Notes: a model not told the origin generated them from the sequence alone. Positions 26,646-34,891 are shown, counted from the first letter of the stretch. The stretch is DNA of 64,000 nt from Streptomyces sp. SJL17-4 (GCF_036826855.1 NZ_CP104578.1:930001-994000), one strand, 5' to 3'. Program-made: numbers and translations.

Positions 26646-26927
26646 TCAGCCTTCCGCCGCGGGCCGCCCTCGACACTCGTCCCGGCCGCAGCCCTCGGGG
26701 AGGTTGGCAGCGATCAACTCGTATGCCGCCTCCACGGTCCCGGCCACGCCGACGAGCGTGCGGTCGGACTCACGCCGGACGCGGTAGCCACCGGCGACCT
26801 GAGGGAAGGCGGTCGGCACGTCGTGTGTCCACGGGTACCGAGCGCACCGGCTCAGGTAGAGGACGCCGTGGCCGACCATGGGGAACAGCTCGCGCAGGGC
26901 CGGATGGGCGTAGGCGGTGCGGGGCAC
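26646..26927 (-). pseudogene. DUF6193-family C-terminal fragment
   Basis: About 93 codons (HPALRELFPMVGHGVLYLSRC ... YPWTHDVPTAFPQVAGGYRV ... AYELIAANLPEGCG) match the C-terminal half of the Streptomyces DUF6193 proteins often annotated as natural product biosynthesis proteins, which are normally longer. Reading further upstream on the minus strand gives no family-like sequence, so the 5' part is missing. Family assignment is from memory. Confidence 0.55.
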
Positions 26928-27033
26928 GATCGGATCTACGCGTTCGTCCTCTTCGCCTTGGCATCGCGGCGGCGCCTCGGACGACCGATAGGGTGTCCGC
27001 GCGACGACACCAGGCTCGTTCAGGAGGTCACGA

Positions 27034-28832
27034 GTGGGGCCAGAACCCCCGGCGATTCGCGTACCGGTCGGGGAAGGGTCCGGTCGGTGGACGAGTCGAA
27101 CCGCCCGGCGACGAGTCCTGCTGGTGGTCCACAACGTGACCTCGGCCGGTCGCCTCATGGATCTGGTGCCGTTGTTCCACGACGACTTCCGCGTCCAGGT
27201 GCTGGTCACGTCGACGGGCTCCTCCGCGTTCCAGGGCGGTATCCGTGAGCTCTTCCGTGAACTGCAGCTGCCCGAACTGCCATGGGAGCAGGCCCTCTCG
27301 ACTCCCGTGGACCTGGCGATCTCCGCGAGCTTCGGCGGTGAACTCGATCTGATTCAGGGCAATCTGACAGTTGTTTCGCACGGCGCCGGATACACTAAGA
27401 GGCTGGGCAAGCCGGGAGCCGGGAGCCGGGAGCCGGGAGCCGGGAGCCGGGAGCCGGGAGCCGGGAGCCGGGAGCCGGGAGCCGGGAGCCGGGAGCCGGG
27501 AGCCGGGAGCCGGGAGCCGGGGCGCCGACGTTCGGGTTGTCTTCTGAATGGTTGTTGTCCGGGGGGAGACCCTTTGTCGACGGACTTGTCCTCTCCCACC
27601 CCGAGCAGGTGGAGCGCCTCGCCGAGGTCTGCGCCGATGCCGTGCCCTCGGCCGTACTCGCCGGGGACCCCTGCTTCGACCGTATGCTCGCGGCGCGTCC
27701 GTACCGGGACAGGTTCCGGCGGGCGCTGGGGGTCCGTCGCGGTCAGCGGCTCGTCGTCCTGAACTCGACGTGGAACCCCGAGGGGTTCTTCGGCAGCGGC
27801 GGCGGGCAGGACGTCCTCCCCGGGCTCCTGCCCCGACTCGCCGCCGAGCTGCCGGCCGATGACTACCGGCTGGCCGCCGTGCTCCACCCGAACATCTGGT
27901 ACGGGCACGGGCCCGGCCAGATCCGGGCGTGGCTGGACCGAGCCCGGCGCAACGGGCTGACGCTGATCGACCCCGTCCACGCATGGCGGCAGGCCCTGCT
28001 CGCCGCCGACCTCGTCCTCGGGGACTTCGGCGCGGTGTCCTACTACGCCGCGGCCCTGGGCACTCCCGTACTCCTGGCCGCCGACGGAGCGGGCGTACTC
28101 GACACCGAGGCGCCGCTCGCGGAGTTCGTCCGTCGTGCGCCCCGGCTCGATCACCGCGCTCCGCTGCTGCCTCAGGTGGAGCGGGGAATCAGCGGTCATC
28201 GCCCGGATCCCGGCCCCTCCGGGTTCGTCACCTCGGAGCCCGGGCGATCCGCGGAGCTGCTGCGCCGGCACTTCTACGCGTCGATGGACCTTCCCGAGCC
28301 TTCTGGTCCCGCGTCCCTGGAGCCGCTTCCTCTCCCTCCGTACCGGCCGGGGAAGGTGACGTCCCCGCTGCACGTACGGACCCGGGTGGAGGGGACGGAC
28401 ATCGTCGTCGAGCGGTCCGCCGGGCATCCGGCCGGAGCCGCCGGCGACGCCCACCTCGCCGTGCACGAGGAGACCCGGCACCCCGGCGACCTCGACGTGG
28501 CCGACGTGATCACGCGTGCCGGGCAGGTGGACGATCCACGGCTGGGCGGTCCCGCCGCGTGGACCGACGAGGTGCTGCGCCTGCACCCCCACTGCTCGAC
28601 GGCCGTGTACGTGACGGGACCGCACACCTGCGTCGTACGCGGCCGAGGGCGGCGCGGCACGTTCCGGCTGTCCGCCGACACCGACGCCGGGGCGGACGCT
28701 GATCCGGCCGCGTACGCCTCCGCCTTCCATGTCTGGATGGCGCACGGCGGCGTGGTTCCCGCGCGCGGGGTCGTGCTCCGGATGCACACTGCCGGTGGTG
28801 TGCATCCGTTCCACGTGAAGGCGATCGGCTGA
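27034..28832 (+). pseudogene. CDP-glycerol-glycerophosphotransferase-like protein, split by a 7-bp repeat (phase OFF)
   Basis: A GTG at 27034 with AGGAGGT upstream starts RRVLLVVHNVTSAGRLMDLVPLF ... LTVVSHGAGYTKRLG. After a 7-bp repeat tract (27411-27515), the homologous continuation TFGLSSEWLLSGGRPF ... LVLSHPEQVERL ... DLVLGDFGAVSYYAAALGTPVLL runs in another frame to 28832. The HGAGYTK and GDFGAVSYYAA motifs fit the GT-B fold of TagF/CDP-glycerol-type transferases. As sequenced, translation from the start ends at 27762 after about 242 residues. One more repeat unit, or two fewer, restores a single reading frame of about 600 aa, so this is better viewed as a phase-variable gene than a dead one. 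Confidence 0.75.
27411..27515 (+). repeat. Heptanucleotide repeat (GCCGGGA)15
   Basis: Fifteen perfect GCCGGGA units followed by one imperfect unit (GCCGGGG, 27516-27522). It lies inside the coding region of the glycerophosphotransferase-like gene and encodes a PGAGSRE heptapeptide repeat whichever unit number is present. Because 7 is not a multiple of 3, unit gain or loss shifts the frame of everything downstream. Confidence 0.95.
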
Positions 28833-28833
28833 A

Positions 28834-31026
28834 CTACCGGGCGGTGCCTGCCTCGCACCGCCGTCGCAGACCGGCGAGGTAGGCACGGTGCGGAGCGGCG
28901 GAGGAAGGCAGCAGTACCTCGGCTTCGGCGATCCCGGCAAGCGCCGCCGCGTCGTCACCGCCGTCGTGCAGGGTCTCCGCCAGGTCCGTGAGAGCTCGGG
29001 CCCGGTTGTACGGCTCCGCCGGCGCTCCCGTACGTCCCGCGAAGAAGTCCACGGCGCGGTTCAGACACCGGCGGGACTCGTCCAGTCTGCCCATGCCGCG
29101 CAGGGCCCGGCCCTGATGGCGCTCGATCAGGGCGAGGGCCCTCGGGAGGTCGGCCGCGCCTTCCTCACCGGGCCCGATCCTCCGGTAGACGGTCTCGGCC
29201 TCGGCGAACCGCTCGTACGCCTCCTCGAACGACCAGCGGTTCAGGCTCAGCAGACCCAGCAGTTCCACGGCGGACGCCTCGCCCCGGAGGTGGCCGGCCG
29301 CCCGCTCGTACGTGACGGCCGCCCGCGCTGCCCGGCCGGCCTGCTCCCACCGCCCCGTCTCCCCCAGGCAGTGCGCCAGCTGGAAGTGGAGGGCCGCCGC
29401 CATCCGCTCGTCCGCGCGGCTCTCCTCCGCGCACCTCGCCGCGTCCCGAAGCGCCGGAAGCACCTCGTCCCAGTACCCGGCCTTCAGCTGCAGCGGCCAC
29501 AGGGAACGGGCCAGCCACAGGGCAGTGGCAGTCCGCTGCTGCTCCTCGGCCACGACGACCGCCCGGCCGATGTTCCCCACTTCGGCCGCGAGGACCGCGA
29601 TGCCGTCCGGCACGGCTCCGGGTCCGACCCGGTGCTCCGGCGGCAGCTCGGTCCGCCAGCTCTCCGGCAGGGCCGCGCGGGACGCGGGCAGCACCCGCTT
29701 CAACAGCGCTTCGAGGACCCGGTCCACGGCGTCCGTGCACGTCCCGATCCCGTACTCGGCCGTGGCGGCCTCGGCCAGCTGCCTGCGGATCTCGGGCCGG
29801 ATGCGGTACCGCAGGTCGGGAAGGGCTTCGAGCAGTCCGACGTCCACCGCCTCGTCGAGCAGCCGGGCGGCCGTCACCTCGTGGACGTCGGCAGCGGCCG
29901 CCGCGATCGCGGCGCTGATCGACGGCCAGGCGCCGAGCGCGGTGAGCCGGCAGAGGCGTACCGCCTCCGGGCCGAGACGTTGAGACGCGAGGTGCGCGGC
30001 GGCACGGACCGGATGGTCCCGGCCCGTCCCGGTCCGAGACGCGGTCCGAGACGCAGTCTGAGACACGGACTGAGCCACGGACTGCGCCACGGGTGCGGGT
30101 GCGGGTGCCGGTTCGTCCCGGGTGATGAGTCGTGCCTCCGTGTGGAGCGCGAGCGCATTGCCCCGGCAGCGCTCGAGCACGCCGGGCAGCTGTGCCTTGA
30201 CCCGCGCGGCGTGCTCCGGTCCGGCCACCTTCCGTACGAGCTGCTTCGCGTGCCGGTCGGTCAGCGGTGGTACGGCGACGCGCTCGGCTTCCAGGAGCAG
30301 CGGCGGCCCGGACACGACCACCACGAGCAGGACGTCGGGCGTCGACGGCACGAGGCCGCGGACCTGCGCCAGCGAGGTCGTGTGGTCGATCACCACGAGC
30401 GCCTTCCGCCCCGCGGTGAGCTGTCGGTAGAGCCGCAGGCGACCCGACTCGGTGGCCGGTGTCCGCTCGGGATCCACGTCCATCTCGCGCAGCAGCCGCA
30501 GCAGAACGCCCGCCGGCTCCGGTCCGGTCTCCCCGGACGCGTCACGCAGGTCGACGTAGTACTGCCCGTCGGGGAACCGGTCACGACCTTCCGCCCCCAG
30601 CCGAAGCGCCACCGAGGTGGAACCGCTGCCCGGGGGGCCCGACAGCAGTACGACCCGGGGCCGGCCCTCCCAAGCGCGGTCGGCCTCCCGCAGCAGCTGT
30701 TTGAGGACCTTCTCCTGGTTCGTGAACGCCCACGGCGCCGGGGGCATCGCGCCCCGAGAGGGTTCCCCGGCCTCGTCCGGACCGCCCTCCAGCATCAACG
30801 CCCATTCGCCGGCCCTCTGCGGGTCCCGGCCCAGCCGCGCGTGTACGCGCCCCGCCAGCGCCCGACGGTCCTCCGCACCGGCCGGCAGCGGCGTCTCCCG
30901 CCCGAGGGTCCGTCTCACCAGAGCCCCGGCCGACAGGGTCAGGTTCTTGCCGATCTCCCCCGCGGCCCCGTTCCCCACCCCCAGCAGGAACGTGGTCAAC
31001 GCACTCAGCGCCACGACCTCCAACAT
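28834..31026 (-). CDS. STAND-type NTPase with TPR-like repeats
   Basis: 730 aa. An N-terminal hydrophobic segment (MLEVVALSALTTFLLGVGNGAAG) is followed by an NTPase domain with P-loop GPPGSGSTSVALRLG (about residue 134) and Walker B-like ALVVIDHTTS. Next come a winged-helix-like region and C-terminal TPR repeats (from about residue 540: ALHFQLAHCLGETGRWEQAGRAAR, SFEEAYERFAEAETVYRRIG). This is the architecture of NB-ARC/SARP-related signalling or defence-type STAND proteins. GGGGAGGGG lies upstream of the ATG at 31026. It is convergent with the repeat-tract gene, with one base between stops. Confidence 0.75.
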   Translation of the reverse strand: MLEVVALSALTTFLLGVGNGAAGEIGKNLTLSAGALVRRTLGRETPLPAGAEDRRALAGRVHARLGRDPQRAGEWALMLEGGPDEAGEPSRGAMPPAPWAFTNQEKVLKQLLREADRAWEGRPRVVLLSGPPGSGSTSVALRLGAEGRDRFPDGQYYVDLRDASGETGPEPAGVLLRLLREMDVDPERTPATESGRLRLYRQLTAGRKALVVIDHTTSLAQVRGLVPSTPDVLLVVVVSGPPLLLEAERVAVPPLTDRHAKQLVRKVAGPEHAARVKAQLPGVLERCRGNALALHTEARLITRDEPAPAPAPVAQSVAQSVSQTASRTASRTGTGRDHPVRAAAHLASQRLGPEAVRLCRLTALGAWPSISAAIAAAAADVHEVTAARLLDEAVDVGLLEALPDLRYRIRPEIRRQLAEAATAEYGIGTCTDAVDRVLEALLKRVLPASRAALPESWRTELPPEHRVGPGAVPDGIAVLAAEVGNIGRAVVVAEEQQRTATALWLARSLWPLQLKAGYWDEVLPALRDAARCAEESRADERMAAALHFQLAHCLGETGRWEQAGRAARAAVTYERAAGHLRGEASAVELLGLLSLNRWSFEEAYERFAEAETVYRRIGPGEEGAADLPRALALIERHQGRALRGMGRLDESRRCLNRAVDFFAGRTGAPAEPYNRARALTDLAETLHDGGDDAAALAGIAEAEVLLPSSAAPHRAYLAGLRRRCEAGTAR

Positions 31027-31196
31027 GTCGGCCCCTCCCCGTGGTCGCCGGCCCTGCTCCTGCCGGACTGTATCGCCGCGTCTCCCGATCACGGAAACGC
31101 TCACGCCTCAGTAACTCCCCTTCTTGGCGCGATACATGTGGGGCAGGGCGAGGCTGGGGGCAGGACGGGGTCCGGGGCAGGGCGAGGCGGGGCCGG

Positions 31197-31478
31197 CTAC
31201 TCGGCCGTCACGTCCAGAAGCCCGCGGGTGCGGGCGCTCGCGCCGCTCAGGGTGAGCGGGATGCCCAGGCTCGCGCACATGCGGTGGGCTCGGGCGAGGG
31301 CGCTGAGGGTGGCCGGGGTGGGGTCGGCGCTCGGGACGGCGACGGCCACCCGGGTCGGGCGGAGCGCCTGGACCAGGGCCTGGATCTGAAGCGCGGCGGC
31401 GGCCCGGTTGGTGACGTCCAGGTCGCGGTGGAGCGTCACGTGCAGCACATGGTGACGTACGACGTGGCTGATGAGCAT
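31197..31478 (-). CDS. STAS-like (anti-sigma-antagonist-fold) protein
   Basis: 93 aa. HVTLHRDLDVTNRAAAALQIQALVQALRPTRVAVAV ... TLSALARAHRMCASLGIPLTLSG has the strand-helix order of STAS domains, including the helix pattern preceding a usually phosphorylated Ser. GGAGGC precedes the ATG at 31478. It stands alone; no cognate anti-sigma kinase is adjacent. Confidence 0.6.
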   Translation of the reverse strand: MLISHVVRHHVLHVTLHRDLDVTNRAAAALQIQALVQALRPTRVAVAVPSADPTPATLSALARAHRMCASLGIPLTLSGASARTRGLLDVTAE

Positions 31479-31674
31479 GGCGCCTCCGCGCAGGACGACG
31501 AAGGCCCACAACTGGACACGCTGTGGGCGGTTCGTCCGAGGATGTCACGGGGACCGGCCCGAAGCCCTTCTCGTGGCGTCGACGGCGTGGGGTGTCCGGC
31601 CGGATCCGTCGATATTCACGTATATGAATCAGCGTGGTCCCGCGACTAGGGTGGGGCGGGCCGGGGTGATCCGG

Positions 31675-31686
31675 TCGAAATTTCGA
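31675..31686. promoter_or_regulatory. Perfect palindrome TCGAAATTTCGA upstream of acetylxylan esterase
   Basis: A 12-bp perfect inverted repeat 41 bases before the esterase start. CGAA-N-TTCG-type repeats are the reported operators of XlnR/BxlR-type LacI repressors upstream of Streptomyces xylan-degradation genes, so xylo-oligosaccharide control of the esterase is a reasonable inference. Confidence 0.55.
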
Positions 31687-31727
31687 ACGCGACCCTCCCT
31701 CACCAGGCGACTCACCAGGCGGTGTTC

Positions 31728-32699
31728 ATGACCCAGTTCGACCTGCCCCTCGACCAACTCCGCACCTACCGGAGCGCGTCCGTGGAGCCCGAGGACTTCG
31801 ACGCCTTCTGGGCGAAGACCCTCGGCGAGGCCCGCACGCACGCGCTGGACGCGCGGTTCGAGGCGGTTCCGACGGGGCTCTCCACGGTCGAGACCTTCGA
31901 CGTCACCTTCGCCGGATTCGACGGACAGCCGGTCAAGGGCTGGTTCGTCCTGCCCGCCGGCACCTCCCAACCGCTCCCCGTCGTCGTGGAGTTCCTCGGG
32001 TACGGCGGGGGGCGCGGCCTTCCGCACACCCATCTGCTCTGGGCCTCCGCCGGGTTCGCGCACTTCGTGATGGACACCCGCGGACAGGGCAGCGGCTGGG
32101 CCACCGGTGACACGCCGGACCCGGTGGGCAGCGCGCCCTCGTTCCCCGGCTTCATGACGCGGGGCATCGAGGATCCGTACACCTACTACTACCGGCGCCT
32201 CTTCACCGACGCGGTCCGCGCCGTGGAGGCAGCCCGCTCGCATCCCCTGGTGGACGCGAGCCGCACGGCCGTGACCGGTGTCAGCCAGGGCGGTGGGATC
32301 ACGCTCGCCGTGGCGGGGCTCGTACGGGACCTGGTGGCGGTGGCGGCGGACGTGCCGTTCCTGTGCGACTTCCCGCGCGCGACGACGGTCACGGACCGCG
32401 CGCCGTACCGCGAGGTAGGCAACTACCTCAAGACGCATCGCGGGCGGGTGCTCCGGGTCCAGGACACCCTCACCTACTTCGACGGCGTCCACTTCGCGGC
32501 CCGTGCCTCGGCCCCGGCCTTGTTCTCGACGGCCCTGGAGGACCTGACGTGCCCGCCTTCGACGGTGTTCGCGGCCTTCAACGCGTACGCCGGGGACGAG
32601 AAGGCGATCGAGGTGTACGACTTCAACGACCACGAGGGCGGCGGCCCCTTCCAGCAGGCGGCCCAACTCCGCTGGCTGCCGGGGAAGCTGCGGGACTGA
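31728..32699 (+). CDS. axe: Acetylxylan esterase / cephalosporin-C deacetylase family
   Basis: 323 aa alpha/beta hydrolase of the AXE1 (CE7) family. DTRGQGSGWATGDTPDP (about residue 120) is the family RGQG motif, GVSQGGGITLAVAG (about 183) holds the nucleophile Ser, and DHEGGGPFQ (about 300) the catalytic His. It removes acetyl groups from xylo-oligosaccharides and is intracellular, as no signal peptide is present. The ATG at 31728 is preferred (AGGCGG upstream); a GTG at 31722 is possible. The palindrome just upstream fits xylan-responsive repression. Confidence 0.88.
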   Translation: MTQFDLPLDQLRTYRSASVEPEDFDAFWAKTLGEARTHALDARFEAVPTGLSTVETFDVTFAGFDGQPVKGWFVLPAGTSQPLPVVVEFLGYGGGRGLPHTHLLWASAGFAHFVMDTRGQGSGWATGDTPDPVGSAPSFPGFMTRGIEDPYTYYYRRLFTDAVRAVEAARSHPLVDASRTAVTGVSQGGGITLAVAGLVRDLVAVAADVPFLCDFPRATTVTDRAPYREVGNYLKTHRGRVLRVQDTLTYFDGVHFAARASAPALFSTALEDLTCPPSTVFAAFNAYAGDEKAIEVYDFNDHEGGGPFQQAAQLRWLPGKLRD

Positions 32700-32721
32700 C
32701 GCATGACGGGCGGCGTGCTCG

Positions 32722-32750
32722 GCGGGCCGGTACCTGTGGAGCCGGCCCGC
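32722..32750 (+). terminator. Terminator hairpin after acetylxylan esterase
   Basis: GCGGGCCGG (32722-32730) pairs perfectly with CCGGCCCGC (32742-32750) around an 11-nt loop, starting 22 bases after the esterase stop. Confidence 0.7.
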
Positions 32751-32752
32751 TC

Positions 32753-32775
32753 CGACAGTGAAAGGATCACTGTCG
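32753..32775 (+). promoter_or_regulatory. 9-bp inverted repeat enclosing the ribosome site AAGGA
   Basis: CGACAGTGA (32753-32761) and TCACTGTCG (32767-32775) are exact inverted copies. The 5-nt loop is AAGGA and the last base is the G of the proposed GTG start. It could be a repressor operator at the start of the next gene, or an RNA hairpin that exposes or occludes the ribosome site. Confidence 0.6.
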
Positions 32776-33314
32776 TGACGAGCACGCGTGTGTGGAGTGA
32801 CGGCCCCGTCGGCGACGAGGCGGCCGCGAACGAGGGCCTGCTGCGGCTGCTCGGCGGCGCCGATGCCGATGAAGCCGGGGCCGGGACCGCCGGAGCCGGG
32901 ACCGCCGGGACCGGGACCGCCGGGGCCGGCACCGAGTCCGGCGGGGCCGGGCGGCGGATCGTGACCGGTGCCCTCGTCTGCCGGTACTGCCGCTGGGACC
33001 GGTTCGAGGTGACGTGGGACGAATGCTTCTGCGAGGGCTGCTGCCTGCCGCTCGACGTAGGGGACGAGGAGGGGTACGACGGTGCGGACCCGGTGGTCCG
33101 GGAGCTCCGGCCGCCCGTGGCTCCGGCTCCCGGGGCGGGCATGACCATGGTCGCGTGTCCGGCCGGCCACGAACTGTTCCAGGTGGCCGCCGCGTACACG
33201 CTCGGCCCGGACGGTCACATGCGCCGCCTGTCGGTCGGCCTGCGGTGTCCCGTCGACGGCGCGCTGAGCCTGCTCGTCGACGATGCGCAGATGACTCCGG
33301 ACAGCGGCCGGTGA
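32775..33314 (+). CDS. Cys-rich (zinc-ribbon-like) hypothetical protein
   Basis: 179 aa from a GTG at 32775; a longer form from an ATG at 32703 would start inside the terminator hairpin. Residues about 35-60 are a low-complexity AGTAGAGT tract. The core has CRYCRWD, ECFCEGCCLPLDV, CPAGHELFQV and LRCPVDGALSLLV, four Cys/His clusters suggesting one or two zinc sites. No family recognised. Expression is probably governed by the hairpin at its start. Confidence 0.55.
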   Translation: MTSTRVWSDGPVGDEAAANEGLLRLLGGADADEAGAGTAGAGTAGTGTAGAGTESGGAGRRIVTGALVCRYCRWDRFEVTWDECFCEGCCLPLDVGDEEGYDGADPVVRELRPPVAPAPGAGMTMVACPAGHELFQVAAAYTLGPDGHMRRLSVGLRCPVDGALSLLVDDAQMTPDSGR

Positions 33315-33458
33315 TCCACCGCTCGGTCTGATTCCTCGGCTGCTCTGCTCGCCGCCTCCTCGGCTCCCCGGCTCCTCCGCTCCCGGGGTTCTCGGCTCCC
33401 CGGGTTCTCGGCTCCTCTGCTCCCCGGCTCCTCGTCGGGCGCGCGCCGCGCGCAAGGG

Positions 33459-33494
33459 CCGGAGCCCGAGCCGTGCAGCGGGCTCGGGCTCCGG
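33459..33494 (-). terminator. Terminator after the P450-MKYWH unit
   Basis: CCGGAGCCCGAGCC (33459-33472) pairs with GGCTCGGGCTCCGG (33481-33494), a perfect 14-bp stem with an 8-nt loop, about 65 bases downstream of the pentapeptide gene on the minus strand. The bases just left of it (33330-33440) are a low-complexity CTCGGCTCCCCGG-type tract. Confidence 0.75.
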
Positions 33495-33560
33495 CGAGGT
33501 GCACGGTGTCGTGCACGGGCGTGGTGCCCGCCTCATGGACGGGCCGCACGCTCACTGGTT

Positions 33561-33578
33561 TCAGTGCCAGTACTTCAT
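33561..33578 (-). CDS. Pentapeptide RiPP precursor MKYWH (biarylitide-type)
   Basis: Reading the minus strand from 33578: ATG AAG TAC TGG CAC TGA, i.e. Met-Lys-Tyr-Trp-His and stop. The start codon overlaps the P450 stop as ATGA, and a perfect AGGAGGT lies 6 bases upstream, inside the P450 3' end. Biarylitide precursors (bytA) are 18-bp genes encoding MxYxH pentapeptides beside a P450 that crosslinks the Tyr and His (or other aromatic) side chains. MKYWH fits that motif, giving a predicted Tyr-Trp-His core after removal of Met-Lys. In the clusters I recall, bytA precedes the P450; here it follows and is translationally coupled to it. Its location and ribosome site make chance unlikely. Confidence 0.8.
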   Translation of the reverse strand: MKYWH

Positions 33579-34765
33579 GGCCGTACCTCCTCCCCCGTGT
33601 CTGGACGCAGGGTGACCTCGAAGCGGTCGAGACCGCGCAGGGTCAGATTGCGCCGGTGTTCTGGTTCCGCGACTGCCCCTGCCTGCGGATAGTCCCTGGC
33701 CAGGGCGCCGAGGACCGATCCGGTGAGCCGGATCGCCATCGATGCGCCCAGACAGGCATGGGCCCCGCGGCCGAACCCGAGGTGCGGGTTCGGGGCGCGG
33801 TCGAGTCGCAGCTCTGTGGGGTGGGCGAAGCGGAGCGGGTCGTGGTTGGCCGCGCCCAGGAAGAGCGTGACCGGATCACCCGCCTTCATCGTGACGCCGC
33901 CCAGTTCGGTGTCGGTGACGCAGACCCGGGCGTCCGCCTGGACCGGTGCGTCGTACCGGATGAGTTCGTCCACGGCCGTGGCCTGGGTGGCCCGGAACGC
34001 TTCGAGCGCGCCGGGGGTGGTGAGGAGCGCGGCCGCCGCGTTTCCCAGGAGCCGGGACGCGGATTCGTAGCCGGCGTGGAGGACGGCACGCAGACTGTTG
34101 CGCAGAACCGTTTCTGCCACGCCGCTGTCCGCCGCGTGTTCGGCGACGTACGCGATGAGGCCCTCCTTGGGCGGGTCGGCGAGCCAGCCGCCCGCGTACT
34201 CCGCGAGCCGGGCGCGGGCCGCGACGGCCGGTTCGTGCTTCTCGGGCCAGAGGCCGGCGTCCATGCCGTCGACGACGGTACGGGACATGGGCACGAACCA
34301 GTCGAGCTCGGGGGCCGGGACGCCGAGGAAGGCGGTCACGAAGCGGAGCGCCACCGGCTCGGCCAGCTCCCCGACGAGGTCGAAGGCGGGGCGCCGGGCC
34401 AACTCCGCGAGCAGATCGGCGATCTGCCCCTCCAGGTCGTCGTGCAGCGCCTGACGGTCCTGCGCCCGGAAACCGTCGAGCAGCAGGTGCCGGATGGCGG
34501 TGTGCTCCGGCGGGTCGAGGGTCTGCACACTGAGCAGCGGGGCGGGGATCTCCTCCCCGGCGCGCCGCCAGTCGGAGGCGAAACGGTTGCTGTCGGTGAG
34601 CACGGCGAGGCAGTCGGCGTGCCGGGTCAGGACCCAGGAGCCGAGCAGTTCGTGCCACAGGACGGGGGAGGTCTCGCGCATCCGGGCGTACGACGGGTAC
34701 GGGTTCCGCAGGATCGACGGACGGGCCAGATCCAGAATCGGGTCCACGGCTGCCGCTTGCTCCAC
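33575..34765 (-). CDS. Cytochrome P450, putative biarylitide crosslinking enzyme
   Basis: 396 aa. The GTG at 34765 has GGGGGAGA upstream and is preferred over an ATG at 34786. I-helix LHAGYESASRLLGN replaces the usual AGxET with AGYES, an atypical oxygen-activation segment like those of peptide-modifying P450s. The K-helix is DELIRYDAP (ExxR), and heme ligation is by HLGFGRGAHACLGA (about residue 335). Directly coupled to the MKYWH gene, it most likely forms an aryl-aryl or aryl-imidazole bond between Tyr and His or Trp of that peptide. It is separated from a divergent second P450 by a promoter region with an inverted repeat. Confidence 0.8.
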   Translation of the reverse strand: MEQAAAVDPILDLARPSILRNPYPSYARMRETSPVLWHELLGSWVLTRHADCLAVLTDSNRFASDWRRAGEEIPAPLLSVQTLDPPEHTAIRHLLLDGFRAQDRQALHDDLEGQIADLLAELARRPAFDLVGELAEPVALRFVTAFLGVPAPELDWFVPMSRTVVDGMDAGLWPEKHEPAVAARARLAEYAGGWLADPPKEGLIAYVAEHAADSGVAETVLRNSLRAVLHAGYESASRLLGNAAAALLTTPGALEAFRATQATAVDELIRYDAPVQADARVCVTDTELGGVTMKAGDPVTLFLGAANHDPLRFAHPTELRLDRAPNPHLGFGRGAHACLGASMAIRLTGSVLGALARDYPQAGAVAEPEHRRNLTLRGLDRFEVTLRPDTGEEVRP

Positions 34766-34872
34766 GAAACGTCTCCCCCTGCGCATAGGGCCTGGTTGAG
34801 GCCTTGGCTGCTACCGAGTCGAGCGGTACGAGGTGCCGGTCACCGGTGGGTGGAGCCCCTCGCTGATCTTGT

Positions 34873-34891
34873 CACCGACAGTTCGTCGGTG
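34873..34891. promoter_or_regulatory. Inverted repeat in the divergent P450 promoter region
   Basis: CACCGAC (34873-34879) and GTCGGTG (34885-34891) with a 5-nt spacer lie between the two divergent P450 genes, a natural position for an operator controlling both. It could also be a fortuitous hairpin. Confidence 0.35.

Noticed and set aside
27411..27522. Direct repeats suggestive of a CRISPR array
   Set aside because: The units are contiguous 7-mers with no spacers and lie inside a coding sequence.
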